A stretch of 42,167 nt of DNA from Castellaniella sp049650445 (GCF_049650445.1 NZ_JBASAD010000005.1:1-42167); one strand, 5' to 3'; shown: positions 24,428-33,260, counted from the stretch's first letter. Notes: a model not told the origin generated them from the sequence alone. Numbers and translations are program-made.

Positions 24428-25474
24428 ATGACACAACGACGACAGTTTCTGAAACTGGCCGGAGGCGCGGCCCTGGGGGCCGGCGCGATCGCCGCGCCCA
24501 CCATCGGACGCGCCCAGGCGCCCATCAAGTGGCGCCTGCAGACCTACGCGGGTCCGGCGCTGGCCGACCACGTGATCAAACCGTCCATCGACGCCTTCAA
24601 CAAGGCCGCCAACGGCCAGATGGAAATCGAACTCTACACGGCCGACCAACTGGTGCCGCAGGGCGAGCTGTTTCGCGCCGTGCAGAAAGGCACGATCGAC
24701 GCCGCGCAAAGCGACGACGATTCCATGGCCGCACCGGTGGACGTCGCCATCTTCGCGGCGTACTTCCCCCTGGCCTCGCGCTACGGCCTGGACGTGCCCG
24801 CCCTGTGGAACTGGTACGGCCTGAACAAGATCTGGGAAGAAGCCTACGCCGAGGTCAAGAACGTCACCTGGCTCGGCACCGGGGCCTGGGACCCCTGCAA
24901 CATGGCCACCACCAAGCCCATCCGTTCGCTGGACGACCTGAAGGGCCTGCGGCTGTACACCTTCCCCACCGGCGGGCGTTTCCTGTCGCGCCTGGGCGTG
25001 GTCCCCGTCACCCTGCCCTACGAGGACGTGCAGGTCGCTCTGCAAACGGGTGAACTGGACGGCGTGTGCTGGTCGGGCATCACCGAGGTCTACACGGTCG
25101 GCTGGGCGGACGTCACCAAATACTATCTGACCAACAACATCTCGGGCGCCTGGGCGGGCTCCTACATCGCCAACACTGAAAAGTGGCAGGCCGTGCCCGA
25201 ACACCTGAAGACCCTGTTCCGCCTGTGCATGGACAGTTCCCACTACTACCGCCAGCACTGGTACTGGTGGGGTGAGGCCCACTACCGCACCCAGGGCGGC
25301 AAGCTGGAACTGACCAGCATCCCCGACGCCGAATGGAAGAAGGTCGAGGCCGAGGCCCAGAAGTTCTGGGACGAGATCGCGGCACAAAGCCCACGCAGCG
25401 CCAAGATCGTAGAGATCCTGAAGCAATACACAGGGGTCATGGAAAAAGCCGGATCTCCGTACCGGAGCGCCTGA
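24428..25474 (+). CDS. TRAP transporter solute-binding protein (DctP type), Tat-exported
   Basis: 348-residue periplasmic receptor. The N-terminus TQRRQFLKLAGGAALGAGAIAA is a twin-arginine signal ending at GRAQA. The mature part follows the DctP fold: IKWRLQTYAG, a central strand ending LKGLRLYTFPTGG and LPYEDVQVALQTGELDGVCWSG. Aromatic residues are abundant in the second half (HYYRQHWYWWGEAHYR). The usual carboxylate-binding Arg region (LRLYTFP) differs from classical dicarboxylate receptors, so a different ligand is plausible. Its neighbours suggest an amino alcohol or its derivative; this is inference. Confidence 0.92.
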   Translation: MTQRRQFLKLAGGAALGAGAIAAPTIGRAQAPIKWRLQTYAGPALADHVIKPSIDAFNKAANGQMEIELYTADQLVPQGELFRAVQKGTIDAAQSDDDSMAAPVDVAIFAAYFPLASRYGLDVPALWNWYGLNKIWEEAYAEVKNVTWLGTGAWDPCNMATTKPIRSLDDLKGLRLYTFPTGGRFLSRLGVVPVTLPYEDVQVALQTGELDGVCWSGITEVYTVGWADVTKYYLTNNISGAWAGSYIANTEKWQAVPEHLKTLFRLCMDSSHYYRQHWYWWGEAHYRTQGGKLELTSIPDAEWKKVEAEAQKFWDEIAAQSPRSAKIVEILKQYTGVMEKAGSPYRSA

Positions 25475-25549
25475 CCCTGATTTTGCGGCAATGCGCCGGG
25501 CCCGGCGGGCCCGGTTCCACACTCAATCCCGTGCCCCCATAGGTGCATC

Positions 25550-26932
25550 ATGCAAGAACGATCCATCCAGACCATCGACGAGGCCATCACCCTGGTCGAG
25601 CGTAGCAGTCTGACCCACATCAAGCTGGGGCTGTCCGACATCGACGGCATCATCCGCGGCAAGTACATGCGCAAGGACAAGTTCATCAGTTCGCTGAAGA
25701 ACGGCTTTGCCTTCTGCGACGTCGTGATGGGCTGGGATTCCAACGACGAACTCTACGACAACACCGCCTTCACCGGCTGGCACACCGCCTACCCCGACGC
25801 GGCCGTCCGCATCGACCCCCGATCCTGCCGCCGCCTGCCGCTGGAGCGCAACGCCCAGGGCGAGGACATGCTGTTCTTCATCGCCGACCTGGACGGTCCG
25901 GCGGCCGGCGTCTGCCCGCGCCGCCTGCTGCACCGCATGATCGACCGCGCCACCGCACTGGGCTTCGACGCCCACGCTGCGCTGGAATACGAATTCTTCA
26001 TGTTCGATGAAACGCCCGATTCCGTGCGCGAAAAGCAGTACCGCAATCTGAAGAGCTGGACGCCCGGCAATTGCGGCTATTCGGTGCTGCGCAGCACCGT
26101 GCACTCGGACTTCTACCAGGAATTGCTGGATCTGTGCGAACGCATGGACCTGCCCATCGAAAGCCTGCACAACGAAACCGGCCCCGGCGTGCTGGAGGCC
26201 GCCCTGGCGGTGGACGACATCGGCGAGGCCGCCGACAAAGCCTTTCTGTTCAAGACTTTCACCAAGGCCCTGGCCGAGCAGCAGGGCCTGATGGCGACCT
26301 TCATGGCCAAGTGGTCGCACCATCACTCAGGCCAGAGCGGCCACATCCACCTGTCCCTGACGGACAAGGCAAGCGGCGCCAACGTCTTCCACGACCCCAA
26401 GGCCGAACACACCATGAGCGCGACCCTGCGCCATTTCGCCGCCGGCCAGCAGCGCTACATGCCTGAATTCATGGCGATGTATGCGCAGACCGTCAACAGC
26501 TACACGCGTCTGGTGCCGGGCTACTGGGCGCCGCTGGAAGCCAGCCTGGGCATCGAAAACCGCACCACGGCGCTGCGCATCATTCCGGGCGGCCCGAAAT
26601 CCCAACGTGTCGAGGTCCGCATCGGTTCGGCCGACGCCAACCCCTACATCGCGCTGGCGGCCGCCCTGGGCTCGGGGCTGCTGGGCATCGAGCAGAAGCT
26701 GGAACCGACCTTTACCTCGGGCAACGCCTACACGCAGAAATTTCCGGACGACATCAAATTCCCCTCTACGCTATGGGAATCCGCCCAGCGCCTGCGCGCC
26801 TCCACGGCCGCACGCGGGCTGTTCGGCGACGCCTTCGTGGACCAGATGGCGGCCACCCGTGAATGGGAAGAACGCAAGTTCCGCGAATACGTCACCGACT
26901 GGGAACTCCAGCGGTATTTCGAACTCATCTGA
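25550..26932 (+). CDS. Glutamine-synthetase-like gamma-glutamyl-amine ligase
   Basis: 460-residue member of the GlnA family, of the subgroup that glutamylates amines (PuuA, IpuC, Streptomyces GlnA3/GlnA4). The beta-grasp part has LGLSDIDGIIRGKYM; metal and ATP residues are in EYEFFMFDE, HNETGPGVLEAAL, HHHSGQSGHIHLSL and RIIPGGPKSQRVEVR. The adenylylation-site region of housekeeping GlnA is not seen. It would join glutamate to a primary amine using ATP. Position between an importer and two dehydrogenases suggests that the amine is an alcohol-bearing compound such as ethanolamine. It begins 75 bp after dctP and is followed closely by the ALDH gene. Confidence 0.9.
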   Translation: MQERSIQTIDEAITLVERSSLTHIKLGLSDIDGIIRGKYMRKDKFISSLKNGFAFCDVVMGWDSNDELYDNTAFTGWHTAYPDAAVRIDPRSCRRLPLERNAQGEDMLFFIADLDGPAAGVCPRRLLHRMIDRATALGFDAHAALEYEFFMFDETPDSVREKQYRNLKSWTPGNCGYSVLRSTVHSDFYQELLDLCERMDLPIESLHNETGPGVLEAALAVDDIGEAADKAFLFKTFTKALAEQQGLMATFMAKWSHHHSGQSGHIHLSLTDKASGANVFHDPKAEHTMSATLRHFAAGQQRYMPEFMAMYAQTVNSYTRLVPGYWAPLEASLGIENRTTALRIIPGGPKSQRVEVRIGSADANPYIALAAALGSGLLGIEQKLEPTFTSGNAYTQKFPDDIKFPSTLWESAQRLRASTAARGLFGDAFVDQMAATREWEERKFREYVTDWELQRYFELI

Positions 26933-26971
26933 ACCTGGGTATCACCCAAACCGCAGCAGCGAGCGATCACC

Positions 26972-28357
26972 ATGAGCGAACTCATCACCATCAGTCCCAT
27001 CGACGGCCGGGAACTCCTGCGCCGCCCCCACGCCACCCGTGCGGACGCCGAGCGCATCGCGCAGGCCGCGCGGCAAGCCCAGCAAGCCTGGGCGCAGCGC
27101 CCGCTGAACGAGCGCATCACCATTCTGTCCGCCGCCATCGACGTCGTGCTGTCGCGCACGGACGCCTTTGCCGACGCCATCACGCGCCAGATGGGCCGCC
27201 CCATCAGCCAGGCGCCGGGCGAATTGCGCGGCTTTGCCGAACGCGGCCGCTACATGCTGTCGATCGCCGAAGAAGCCCTGGCACCCATCGTGCCGCCCGC
27301 CAAGGAATCGTTCGAACGCTCGATCGAACGCGAGCCGATCGGCGTCGTCCTGACCGTCGCGCCCTGGAACTATCCCCTGCTGACGGCGGTCAACAGCATC
27401 ATTCCCGCTCTGGCGGCGGGCAACGCCATGATCCTGAAGCACTCCGACCAGACGCCGCTGTGCGCCGAACAACTGGTGGCGGCCTTCACGGACGCGGGTG
27501 TGCCGGCCGGCGTGTTCCAGTACATCCACGCCACCCATGACATCATCCGCGACCTGATCCAGTCTCCCGCCATCGATCACGTGGTCTTCACAGGCTCGGT
27601 GCGCGGCGGCGGCGCCATGGAAGAAGCCGCCGTCGGACGCTTCATCGGACGCGGTCTGGAACTGGGCGGCAGCGACCCGGCCTACGTACGCGCCGACGCC
27701 GACCTGGCCCATGCGGTGGAGACGCTGGTGGACGGCGCCTTCTTCAATTCCGGACAGTCCTGCTGCGGCATCCAGCGCATCTACGTGCACGAATCGCTCC
27801 ACCAGGAATTCGTGGACCGCGCGGTCGAGCTGACCCGGCAGTACCGCCTGGGTGATCCCCTGGACCCCGAGACCAATCTGGGACCGGTCGTGCGTGCCCG
27901 GGCCGCTGACGAAGTCCGCGCCGTCATCGCCGAATCCGTCCGCATGGGTGCCCGCAACCGCATCGACCCGGCGCACTTCCCCCAGGCGCGCGCCGAAGGC
28001 ACCTACCTGGCGCCCGCGATCCTGACGAACGTCGACCACACCATGCCCATCATGAACGAGGAATGTTTCGGTCCCGTCGTCGGCATCATGCCCGTCGCCT
28101 CGGACGCAGAGGCCGTGACGCTGATGAACGATTCCAACTACGGCCTGACCGCCTCGGTCTTCACGCGCGACCTCGATGCCGCACGTGCGCTGGGCCGCCA
28201 GATCCAGACCGGCACTTTCTTCATGAACCGCTGCGACTACCTGGACCCGGCCCTGGCCTGGACCGGCGTCAAGAACACCGGACACGGCATTTCCCTGTCC
28301 ATCCTGGGTTACCACGCGCTCACCCGGGTCAAGTCCTATCACCTCCGTCTTCTGTAG
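26972..28357 (+). CDS. NAD(P)-dependent aldehyde dehydrogenase
   Basis: 461-residue ALDH superfamily enzyme. Catalytic positions are visible: Asn133 in PWNYPLL, Lys156 in ILKHSD, Glu230 in LELGGSDP and the nucleophile Cys264/265 in NSGQSCCGIQR; NEECFGPV near residue 360 is also conserved. It is not the CoA-acylating EutE type. In the proposed pathway it would oxidise gamma-glutamyl-aminoaldehyde to the acid (for ethanolamine, gamma-glutamylglycine). It lies 39 bp after the ligase and 12 bp before the alcohol dehydrogenase gene. Confidence 0.93.
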   Translation: MSELITISPIDGRELLRRPHATRADAERIAQAARQAQQAWAQRPLNERITILSAAIDVVLSRTDAFADAITRQMGRPISQAPGELRGFAERGRYMLSIAEEALAPIVPPAKESFERSIEREPIGVVLTVAPWNYPLLTAVNSIIPALAAGNAMILKHSDQTPLCAEQLVAAFTDAGVPAGVFQYIHATHDIIRDLIQSPAIDHVVFTGSVRGGGAMEEAAVGRFIGRGLELGGSDPAYVRADADLAHAVETLVDGAFFNSGQSCCGIQRIYVHESLHQEFVDRAVELTRQYRLGDPLDPETNLGPVVRARAADEVRAVIAESVRMGARNRIDPAHFPQARAEGTYLAPAILTNVDHTMPIMNEECFGPVVGIMPVASDAEAVTLMNDSNYGLTASVFTRDLDAARALGRQIQTGTFFMNRCDYLDPALAWTGVKNTGHGISLSILGYHALTRVKSYHLRLL

Positions 28358-28369
28358 GAACTCTGCGCC

Positions 28370-29545
28370 ATGAACGCACCTATCTCCTCGCTCACCGCCA
28401 ACTGGAACTACCCGACCGCCGTCAAGGCCGGCCCCGGGCGCATCCGCGAACTGCCGAAGCATTGCCAGGACATGGGCATGAAGCGCCCGCTGCTGGTGAC
28501 CGATCCCGGGCTGGCGCCGCTGCCCATCGTCACCGGCGCGGTCCAGGCCTGCCAGGACGCCGGTCTGGACTGCGGCCTGTTTTCCGGCATCAAGGGCAAC
28601 CCGACCGGCCGCAATGTAGAGGACGGCGTGGCCGCCTTCCGTGCCGGCAAGCACGACGGCGTGATCGCCTTCGGCGGCGGCTCGGCGCTGGACGCGGCCA
28701 AGGCCATCGCCCTGATGGTCGGCCAGTCCCGCCCGCTCTGGGACTTCGAGGACGTCGGCGACAATTACCTGCGCGTCAACGTCCAGGGCATGGCCCCGGT
28801 CATCGCGGTGCCGACCACGGCCGGCACCGGCTCTGAAGTCGGCCGCGCCTCGGTCATCACCGACGACGAGGCCCACGTCAAGCGCATCATCTTTCACGCC
28901 CGCATGCTGCCCGCCCTGGTGATTCTGGACGCCGAGCTGACCGCCGCCCTGCCGTCCCGTCTGACGGCCGCGACCGGCATGGACGCCCTGTCGCACAATC
29001 TGGAAGCCCTGTGCTCGCCCTTCCATCACCCGATGGCCACCGGCATCGGCATGGAAGGCAGCCGCCTGGTGCACCAGTATCTGCGCCGCGCAGTCGAAAA
29101 CGGCCAGGATATCGAAGCACGTCACCAGATGCTGGTCGCCTCCAGCATGGGCGCCACGGCCTTCCAGAAAGGCCTGGGCGCCATGCACGCCCTGGCCCAT
29201 CCGCTGGGCGCGCTCTACGACGCCCACCACGGCATGCTGAACGCCATTCTCATGCCCTACGTCCTGAAGGCCAATGAATCCGTGGTCTCCGACACGATGA
29301 CGCGTCTGGCGCGCTACCTGGACTTGCCCAAGCCCGGCTTTGGCGCGGTGCTGGACTGGGTGCTGGCGCTGCGCGAATCCATCGGCATCCCGCATACCCT
29401 GGCCGCCATCGGCATCCCGGACGCCGCCGTGGGCACCGTCGGCGCGCTGGCCGTGCAGGACGGATCGGCAGCCACCAATCCGATTCCTTTCACCGCGCAG
29501 GAATACGACCGCATTCTGCGCGACGCGATCGGCGGCACCCTGTAA
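28370..29545 (+). CDS. Iron-containing alcohol dehydrogenase
   Basis: 391-residue group III (iron-type) alcohol dehydrogenase. NAD region: GGGSALDAAKAIAL and VPTTAGTGSEV. Metal ligands: Asp205 and His209 in GMDALSHNLEA and the histidines of HALAHPLGALYDAHHG. Proposed role: oxidise the hydroxyl of a gamma-glutamylated amino alcohol to the aldehyde for the neighbouring ALDH. The short 12-bp gap indicates co-translation with ALDH; the M81 gene follows 19 bp later. Confidence 0.94.
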   Translation: MNAPISSLTANWNYPTAVKAGPGRIRELPKHCQDMGMKRPLLVTDPGLAPLPIVTGAVQACQDAGLDCGLFSGIKGNPTGRNVEDGVAAFRAGKHDGVIAFGGGSALDAAKAIALMVGQSRPLWDFEDVGDNYLRVNVQGMAPVIAVPTTAGTGSEVGRASVITDDEAHVKRIIFHARMLPALVILDAELTAALPSRLTAATGMDALSHNLEALCSPFHHPMATGIGMEGSRLVHQYLRRAVENGQDIEARHQMLVASSMGATAFQKGLGAMHALAHPLGALYDAHHGMLNAILMPYVLKANESVVSDTMTRLARYLDLPKPGFGAVLDWVLALRESIGIPHTLAAIGIPDAAVGTVGALAVQDGSAATNPIPFTAQEYDRILRDAIGGTL

Positions 29546-29564
29546 TCCTGTCGGGAGAAACGTC

Positions 29565-31025
29565 ATGGCCCGGATCGGCGTGCTCGGCTTTCTGCACGAG
29601 ACCAATACCTTCGCCCCGGACATCACGGGGCTGGACCGTTTCGAGGAGGCCGACGCCTGGCCGGGCCTGACCGAGGGCGACGCTCTCTTCGAGGCCACCC
29701 GGGACATGAACCTGGCGGTCAGCGGCTTCATCGCCGCGATGCAGGCCGCCGGGCACGAGATCGTCCCGCTGCTCTGGTGCTCGGCCAACCCGTCCGGCCC
29801 GGTCGCGGACGCGGCTTTCGAGACGATCACCGCCCGCATCGAAACGCATCTGCAGGGCCTGCCCCTGGACGGCCTGTTCCTGGATCTGCACGGCTCGATG
29901 GTCACCCAGAGCCTGGACGACGCCGAGGGCGAACTGCTGCGTCGCCTGCGTGCGGTCACAGGGCCGGCACTGCCTTATGTGGCGGCGCTGGATTTCCACG
30001 CCATCATCACCCAGGCCATGGTGGACCAGACCCAGGCCATGGTCGCCTATCACAGCTATCCCCACGTGGACATGGCCGAGACCGGCGCACGCGCGGCGCG
30101 GATGATGCAGCGCCTGCTGGCCGGCGAGACCTTCTTTGCCGCCTGGCGCAAACTGGATTTCCTGGTGTCCATGCCCTGGCAGAGCACGCTGGGCGACGAA
30201 CCGGCCGGGGCGCTGATGGCCGCCGCCCGCGCTCTTGAAACCGAGGATTGCCCGGAAGTTCAATTCATCCCCGGTTTTCCCCTGTCGGACACGCCCGAAT
30301 CCGGACCCGGCGTGCTGGCCTACGCCCGTGTGCCCGCGCGCGCGACCCATGCTGTCCAGATGCTGGTCCAGGCGATCGAGGCCCGGCGGACCGCGTTCAG
30401 CGGCCGGCTGTACGCCCCCGACGAGGCCCTGGACGCTCTGGCGGGCCGGGACACGGGGCGCACCATCCTGGCGGACACCCAGGACAACCCGGGCGGTGGC
30501 GGCGCCGGCGACACCACGGGTGTGCTGCGCGCCTTGCTGCGCCGGCACACACGACACGCCTGCGTGGCCGTGCTGTGCGACGCGGACTTCGCCCGCGCCG
30601 CCCACGCGCTGGGGGTGGGCGCCCGCATCGACCTGCCCCTGGGAGGACGCGGCTTTCCGGGAGACGAACCTGCGGCAGGGCCGTTCGAAATCCTGGCCCT
30701 GGGTGACGGCCGCCTCGTGGGCACGGGCCCGTTCTACCTGGGGTGCCGCATGGATTTAGGTCCGATGGTGCGCGTGCGCCGCGAGGGTGTGGAAATTCTG
30801 GTGTCCAGCCGCAAGCAGCAGGCCGCCGACCAGGCGATGTTCCGCCACCTGGGCGCCGACCCCAGGGACTATCGGATTCTGGTGTTGAAAAGCTCGGTCC
30901 ACTTCCGCGCCGACTTTGCGGCGCTGGCCGACGAGATCCTGATGATCAAGGCGCCCGGCGCCAACACGGCCGATCTGCATGATCTGAGGTTCAAGCGCCT
31001 GCGGCCCGGCGTAGAGATCCGGTGA
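29565..31025 (+). CDS. M81 family (MlrC-like) metallohydrolase
   Basis: 486-residue member of peptidase family M81, whose named member MlrC cleaves linearised microcystin. The start at 29565 is set by GGGAGA 6 nt upstream and by MARIGVLGFLHETNTF, the family N-terminus. Likely metal-binding motifs: HETNTF, LDLHGSM, ALDFHA, HSYPHVD and DNPGGGGAGD. As last gene of the operon it is a good candidate for hydrolysing the gamma-glutamyl amide to release glutamate and the amino acid; this is inference, since pathways of this type usually use PuuD-like amidases and none is here. A short CCGGCC/GGCCGG hairpin follows the stop. Confidence 0.88.
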   Translation: MARIGVLGFLHETNTFAPDITGLDRFEEADAWPGLTEGDALFEATRDMNLAVSGFIAAMQAAGHEIVPLLWCSANPSGPVADAAFETITARIETHLQGLPLDGLFLDLHGSMVTQSLDDAEGELLRRLRAVTGPALPYVAALDFHAIITQAMVDQTQAMVAYHSYPHVDMAETGARAARMMQRLLAGETFFAAWRKLDFLVSMPWQSTLGDEPAGALMAAARALETEDCPEVQFIPGFPLSDTPESGPGVLAYARVPARATHAVQMLVQAIEARRTAFSGRLYAPDEALDALAGRDTGRTILADTQDNPGGGGAGDTTGVLRALLRRHTRHACVAVLCDADFARAAHALGVGARIDLPLGGRGFPGDEPAAGPFEILALGDGRLVGTGPFYLGCRMDLGPMVRVRREGVEILVSSRKQQAADQAMFRHLGADPRDYRILVLKSSVHFRADFAALADEILMIKAPGANTADLHDLRFKRLRPGVEIR

Positions 31026-31054
31026 CCGGCCCTGACGGCCGGCCCCGGCCGCCA

Positions 31055-31855
31055 TCAGGCCTGCGCCGCCAGAATCTCCAGGGCCTGACGATGCAGGTCG
31101 GCGTTGGCCGCCGCCAGCACCCGGCCGTCGGATTTCGGGCTCAGGGCCTGGCCCTGCCAATCCGTGATGACACCGCCCGCTTCCTCGATCACCGGCGCCA
31201 GCGCCAGGTAGTCATACGGCATCAGGCCGGCTTCGGCCACCAGATCGATCATGCCGCTGGCCAGCAGGGCATAGGCGTAGCAATCGCCACCAAAGCGCCG
31301 CAGGTGGACCGCCGCGCTCAGGCGCTCGAACGCGCGGGCGTCCGCGCCCGCGAAGATGTCCGGCGTGGTGGCCTGCAGAATGGCGTCCTTCAGGTGCGTC
31401 ACCGTGCGCGTGCGGCAGCGTTCGCCATTCAACCAGCTGCCGCGCCCGCGCACCCCGACCCAGCGCTCCCCCGTGCTGGGGATGTCGATGATGCCGAACA
31501 GGGGGCGTTGTTCGTGCAGAACGGCCAGCAGGCAGCCCCACAGAGGGTTGCCGGTGATGAAGCTGCGGGTGCCGTCGATCGGGTCGATCGACCAGACGAC
31601 CGGCGCTTCGCCGGCCTGGATACCGAATTCCTCACCCAGCAGGCCGTGATCCGGATAGCGGCGAGTGATTTCCGCGCGCAGAAATTCCTCGACCCCGCGA
31701 TCGGCCACGGTGACCGGGCTGGCGTCCGCTTTGGTTTCGATCGGCGGCCGATGGCGGAACCATCGCAGCGCAATCGAGCGGGCCTGGCCGACCAGATCCT
31801 GAGCGAAATCGAGGACCTCGTCGGTCCATGCCGGTACGGTGTTTGGAATCGACAT
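31055..31855 (-). CDS. Inositol monophosphatase family, HisN-like phosphatase
   Basis: 266-residue Mg-dependent phosphatase of the IMPase superfamily. Motifs: SPVTVADRGVEEFL, GEEFG, WSIDPIDGTRSFITG and the late metal-binding MPYDYLALAPVIEEAGG. The SIDPIDGTRSF segment and length resemble histidinol-phosphatase HisN (TIGR02067) more than SuhB. No his genes are near. It is divergent from an ABC importer of the organophosphate type, so a role in dephosphorylating an imported phosphate ester is possible. The start at 31855 has GGGAG 6 nt upstream. Confidence 0.88.
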   Translation of the reverse strand: MSIPNTVPAWTDEVLDFAQDLVGQARSIALRWFRHRPPIETKADASPVTVADRGVEEFLRAEITRRYPDHGLLGEEFGIQAGEAPVVWSIDPIDGTRSFITGNPLWGCLLAVLHEQRPLFGIIDIPSTGERWVGVRGRGSWLNGERCRTRTVTHLKDAILQATTPDIFAGADARAFERLSAAVHLRRFGGDCYAYALLASGMIDLVAEAGLMPYDYLALAPVIEEAGGVITDWQGQALSPKSDGRVLAAANADLHRQALEILAAQA

Positions 31856-31890
31856 CGCGCGCTCCCGTGGTGGTCGACTGGGGATATGGA

Positions 31891-31914
31891 CCTGATGAAA
31901 AACCTGATGAAAAA
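31891..31914. repeat. 12-bp perfect tandem duplication upstream of HisN-like gene
   Basis: CCTGATGAAAAA occurs twice without spacing (31891-31902, 31903-31914), 36 nt upstream of the phosphatase start, in an A/T-rich stretch. It could be a tandem regulator site, for instance for the DeoR-family protein of this locus, or a simple slippage product. Confidence 0.8.
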
Positions 31915-31929
31915 GTATTCTGAAGGCTC

Positions 31930-31958
31930 TTGCATGATTTTGCAAATTTCCACAAAAT
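31930..31958 (+). promoter_or_regulatory. Candidate plus-strand promoter before the MITE-like element
   Basis: TTGCAT (31930-31935) and CAAAAT (31953-31958) are spaced 17 nt in the only A/T-rich part of this divergent region. A transcript would cross the inserted element before reaching the ABC binding-protein gene 280 bp away. Confidence 0.35.
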
Positions 31959-31968
31959 AACAAATCAA

Positions 31969-32132
31969 GGGAACCTCTGAACAGGCCGAGCGGTAAGCGG
32001 GCACTGTGGATCGGGATGGGATGCAAGGCGCGAAACGCAGCGATAGCCGGTGCTATCGCGAGGATGAGCAACACAGCAGACCGCCCGAATCCGCAGATGC
32101 ACGCGGCGCCGAGGACTTGTTCAAAGGTTCCC
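31969..32132. mobile_element. 164-bp MITE-like element
   Basis: Imperfect terminal inverted repeats of 19 bp: left end GGGAACCTCTGAACAGGCC, right end (reverse strand) GGGAACCTTTGAACAAGTC, 16 of 19 matching. The interior has no gene and contains GCGATAGCCGGTGCTATCGC, a perfect 8-bp hairpin with CGGT loop near 32040-32059. No target-site duplication is obvious. It separates the A/T-rich promoter region from the ABC operon. Non-autonomous; no transposase in the window. Confidence 0.65.
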
Positions 32133-32240
32133 CAGGCGCCCCGGATCACTGGCACGACCGCATCACGCCACTCCCGCGGCCGCCGCGAATTCACATCATC
32201 CGGCACAGACCGGTTTTCACCACGACAGCAGGAGACACGC

Positions 32241-33260
32241 ATGCAACATTCCACACAAAAGGCTTTTGCCGCAGCGTTCGCGCTCGCTGGTGCCGGCCTG
32301 ATTCACACCGCCGTCCAGGCCAAACCCCTGACCATCTACACCGCCCTGGAGGACGACGAAGTCACCGAATACATGGCGGCGGCCAAGACCGCCATGCCCG
32401 ATGTCGAATTCCACGTGCTGCGCCTGTCCACCGGCGACATGGCCGCCCGGCTGCTGGCCGAGGCCAAGAACCCGCGCACCGACGTGATCTGGGGCTTCGC
32501 CGTCACCAATATGCTGGATCCCCGCATCCACGACACGCTGCTGAAGTACGAGCCTGCTGCGGCCCAGCAACTGGCGCCGATCTATCGCAGCAAGGACGGC
32601 ACCTGGTTCGCCGCCACCGGCTACATGGCGGCGTTCTGCGTCAACACCGACCGCCTCAAGGCCAAGAACCTGCCAATGCCCGCATCCTGGGAAGACCTGA
32701 CCAAGCCGGTCTACAAGGGCGAACTCGTCATGCCCAGCCCGGCCGCCTCGGGGACGGGCTGGCTGCAGATCGCCGCCATCCTGCAAGGGCTGGGCCAGGA
32801 CAAGGGCTGGGATCTGATCAAGCGCCTGAACGTCAACATGGCCCAGTACACCAGCTCGGGTTCCAAGCCCTGCAAGATGGCGCGCACCGGTGAATACGCC
32901 ATCGGCATCTCCTTCGCCTTCCCCGCCATGCAATCCATCGAGGCCGGCTTTCCGGTCAAGATGGTGATCCCGTCCGACTGGGAAGGCTACGAGCTGGAAG
33001 CCTCCGGCATCCTGTCGAGCACCCAGAACCCGGACGACGCCAAACGCTTCCTGGACTGGACGCTGTCCCCGACAGCCGCCGCCCTGTACAAGAAGTACAA
33101 GGAAATCGTCACCATCCCCGGCGTCGAGCCTTCCGAGCAGCTGAGGAAAGCCGGCCTGCCGCAGGACGTGTCCAAGATCCTGTTCCCGATCAACTTTGAA
33201 AAGTCGGCCGCCGACCGGGCGGAAACGCTCAAGACCTGGCAGCAGGTCACCGCTCGCTAA
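32241..33260 (+). CDS. ABC transporter substrate-binding protein, AfuA/AEP type
   Basis: 339-residue periplasmic receptor with a Sec signal peptide (MQHSTQKAFAAAFALAGAGL... cleaved near AVQA). The mature part starts KPLTIYTALEDDEVTEYM, the pattern of the FbpA/AfuA/PhnS cluster; YTSSGSKPCKMARTGEYAIG resembles proteins annotated as 2-aminoethylphosphonate receptors. AfuA itself binds sugar phosphates. A phosphate- or phosphonate-bearing ligand is therefore likely; the exact one is open. AGGAG lies 6 nt before the ATG. First gene of an ABC operon. Confidence 0.87.
   Translation: MQHSTQKAFAAAFALAGAGLIHTAVQAKPLTIYTALEDDEVTEYMAAAKTAMPDVEFHVLRLSTGDMAARLLAEAKNPRTDVIWGFAVTNMLDPRIHDTLLKYEPAAAQQLAPIYRSKDGTWFAATGYMAAFCVNTDRLKAKNLPMPASWEDLTKPVYKGELVMPSPAASGTGWLQIAAILQGLGQDKGWDLIKRLNVNMAQYTSSGSKPCKMARTGEYAIGISFAFPAMQSIEAGFPVKMVIPSDWEGYELEASGILSSTQNPDDAKRFLDWTLSPTAAALYKKYKEIVTIPGVEPSEQLRKAGLPQDVSKILFPINFEKSAADRAETLKTWQQVTAR

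Noticed and set aside
25475..25486. CCCTGATTTTGC before the GS-like gene, identical to 22361-22372 in the TRAP promoter
   Set aside because: A 12-bp match is expected by chance several times in a window of this size, and the 21-bp-spaced partner is absent here.
26942..29959. 1005-codon minus-strand frame opposite the ALDH and ADH genes
   Set aside because: Same cause: an antisense shadow spanning two unrelated real genes and their gap, with no family resemblance.
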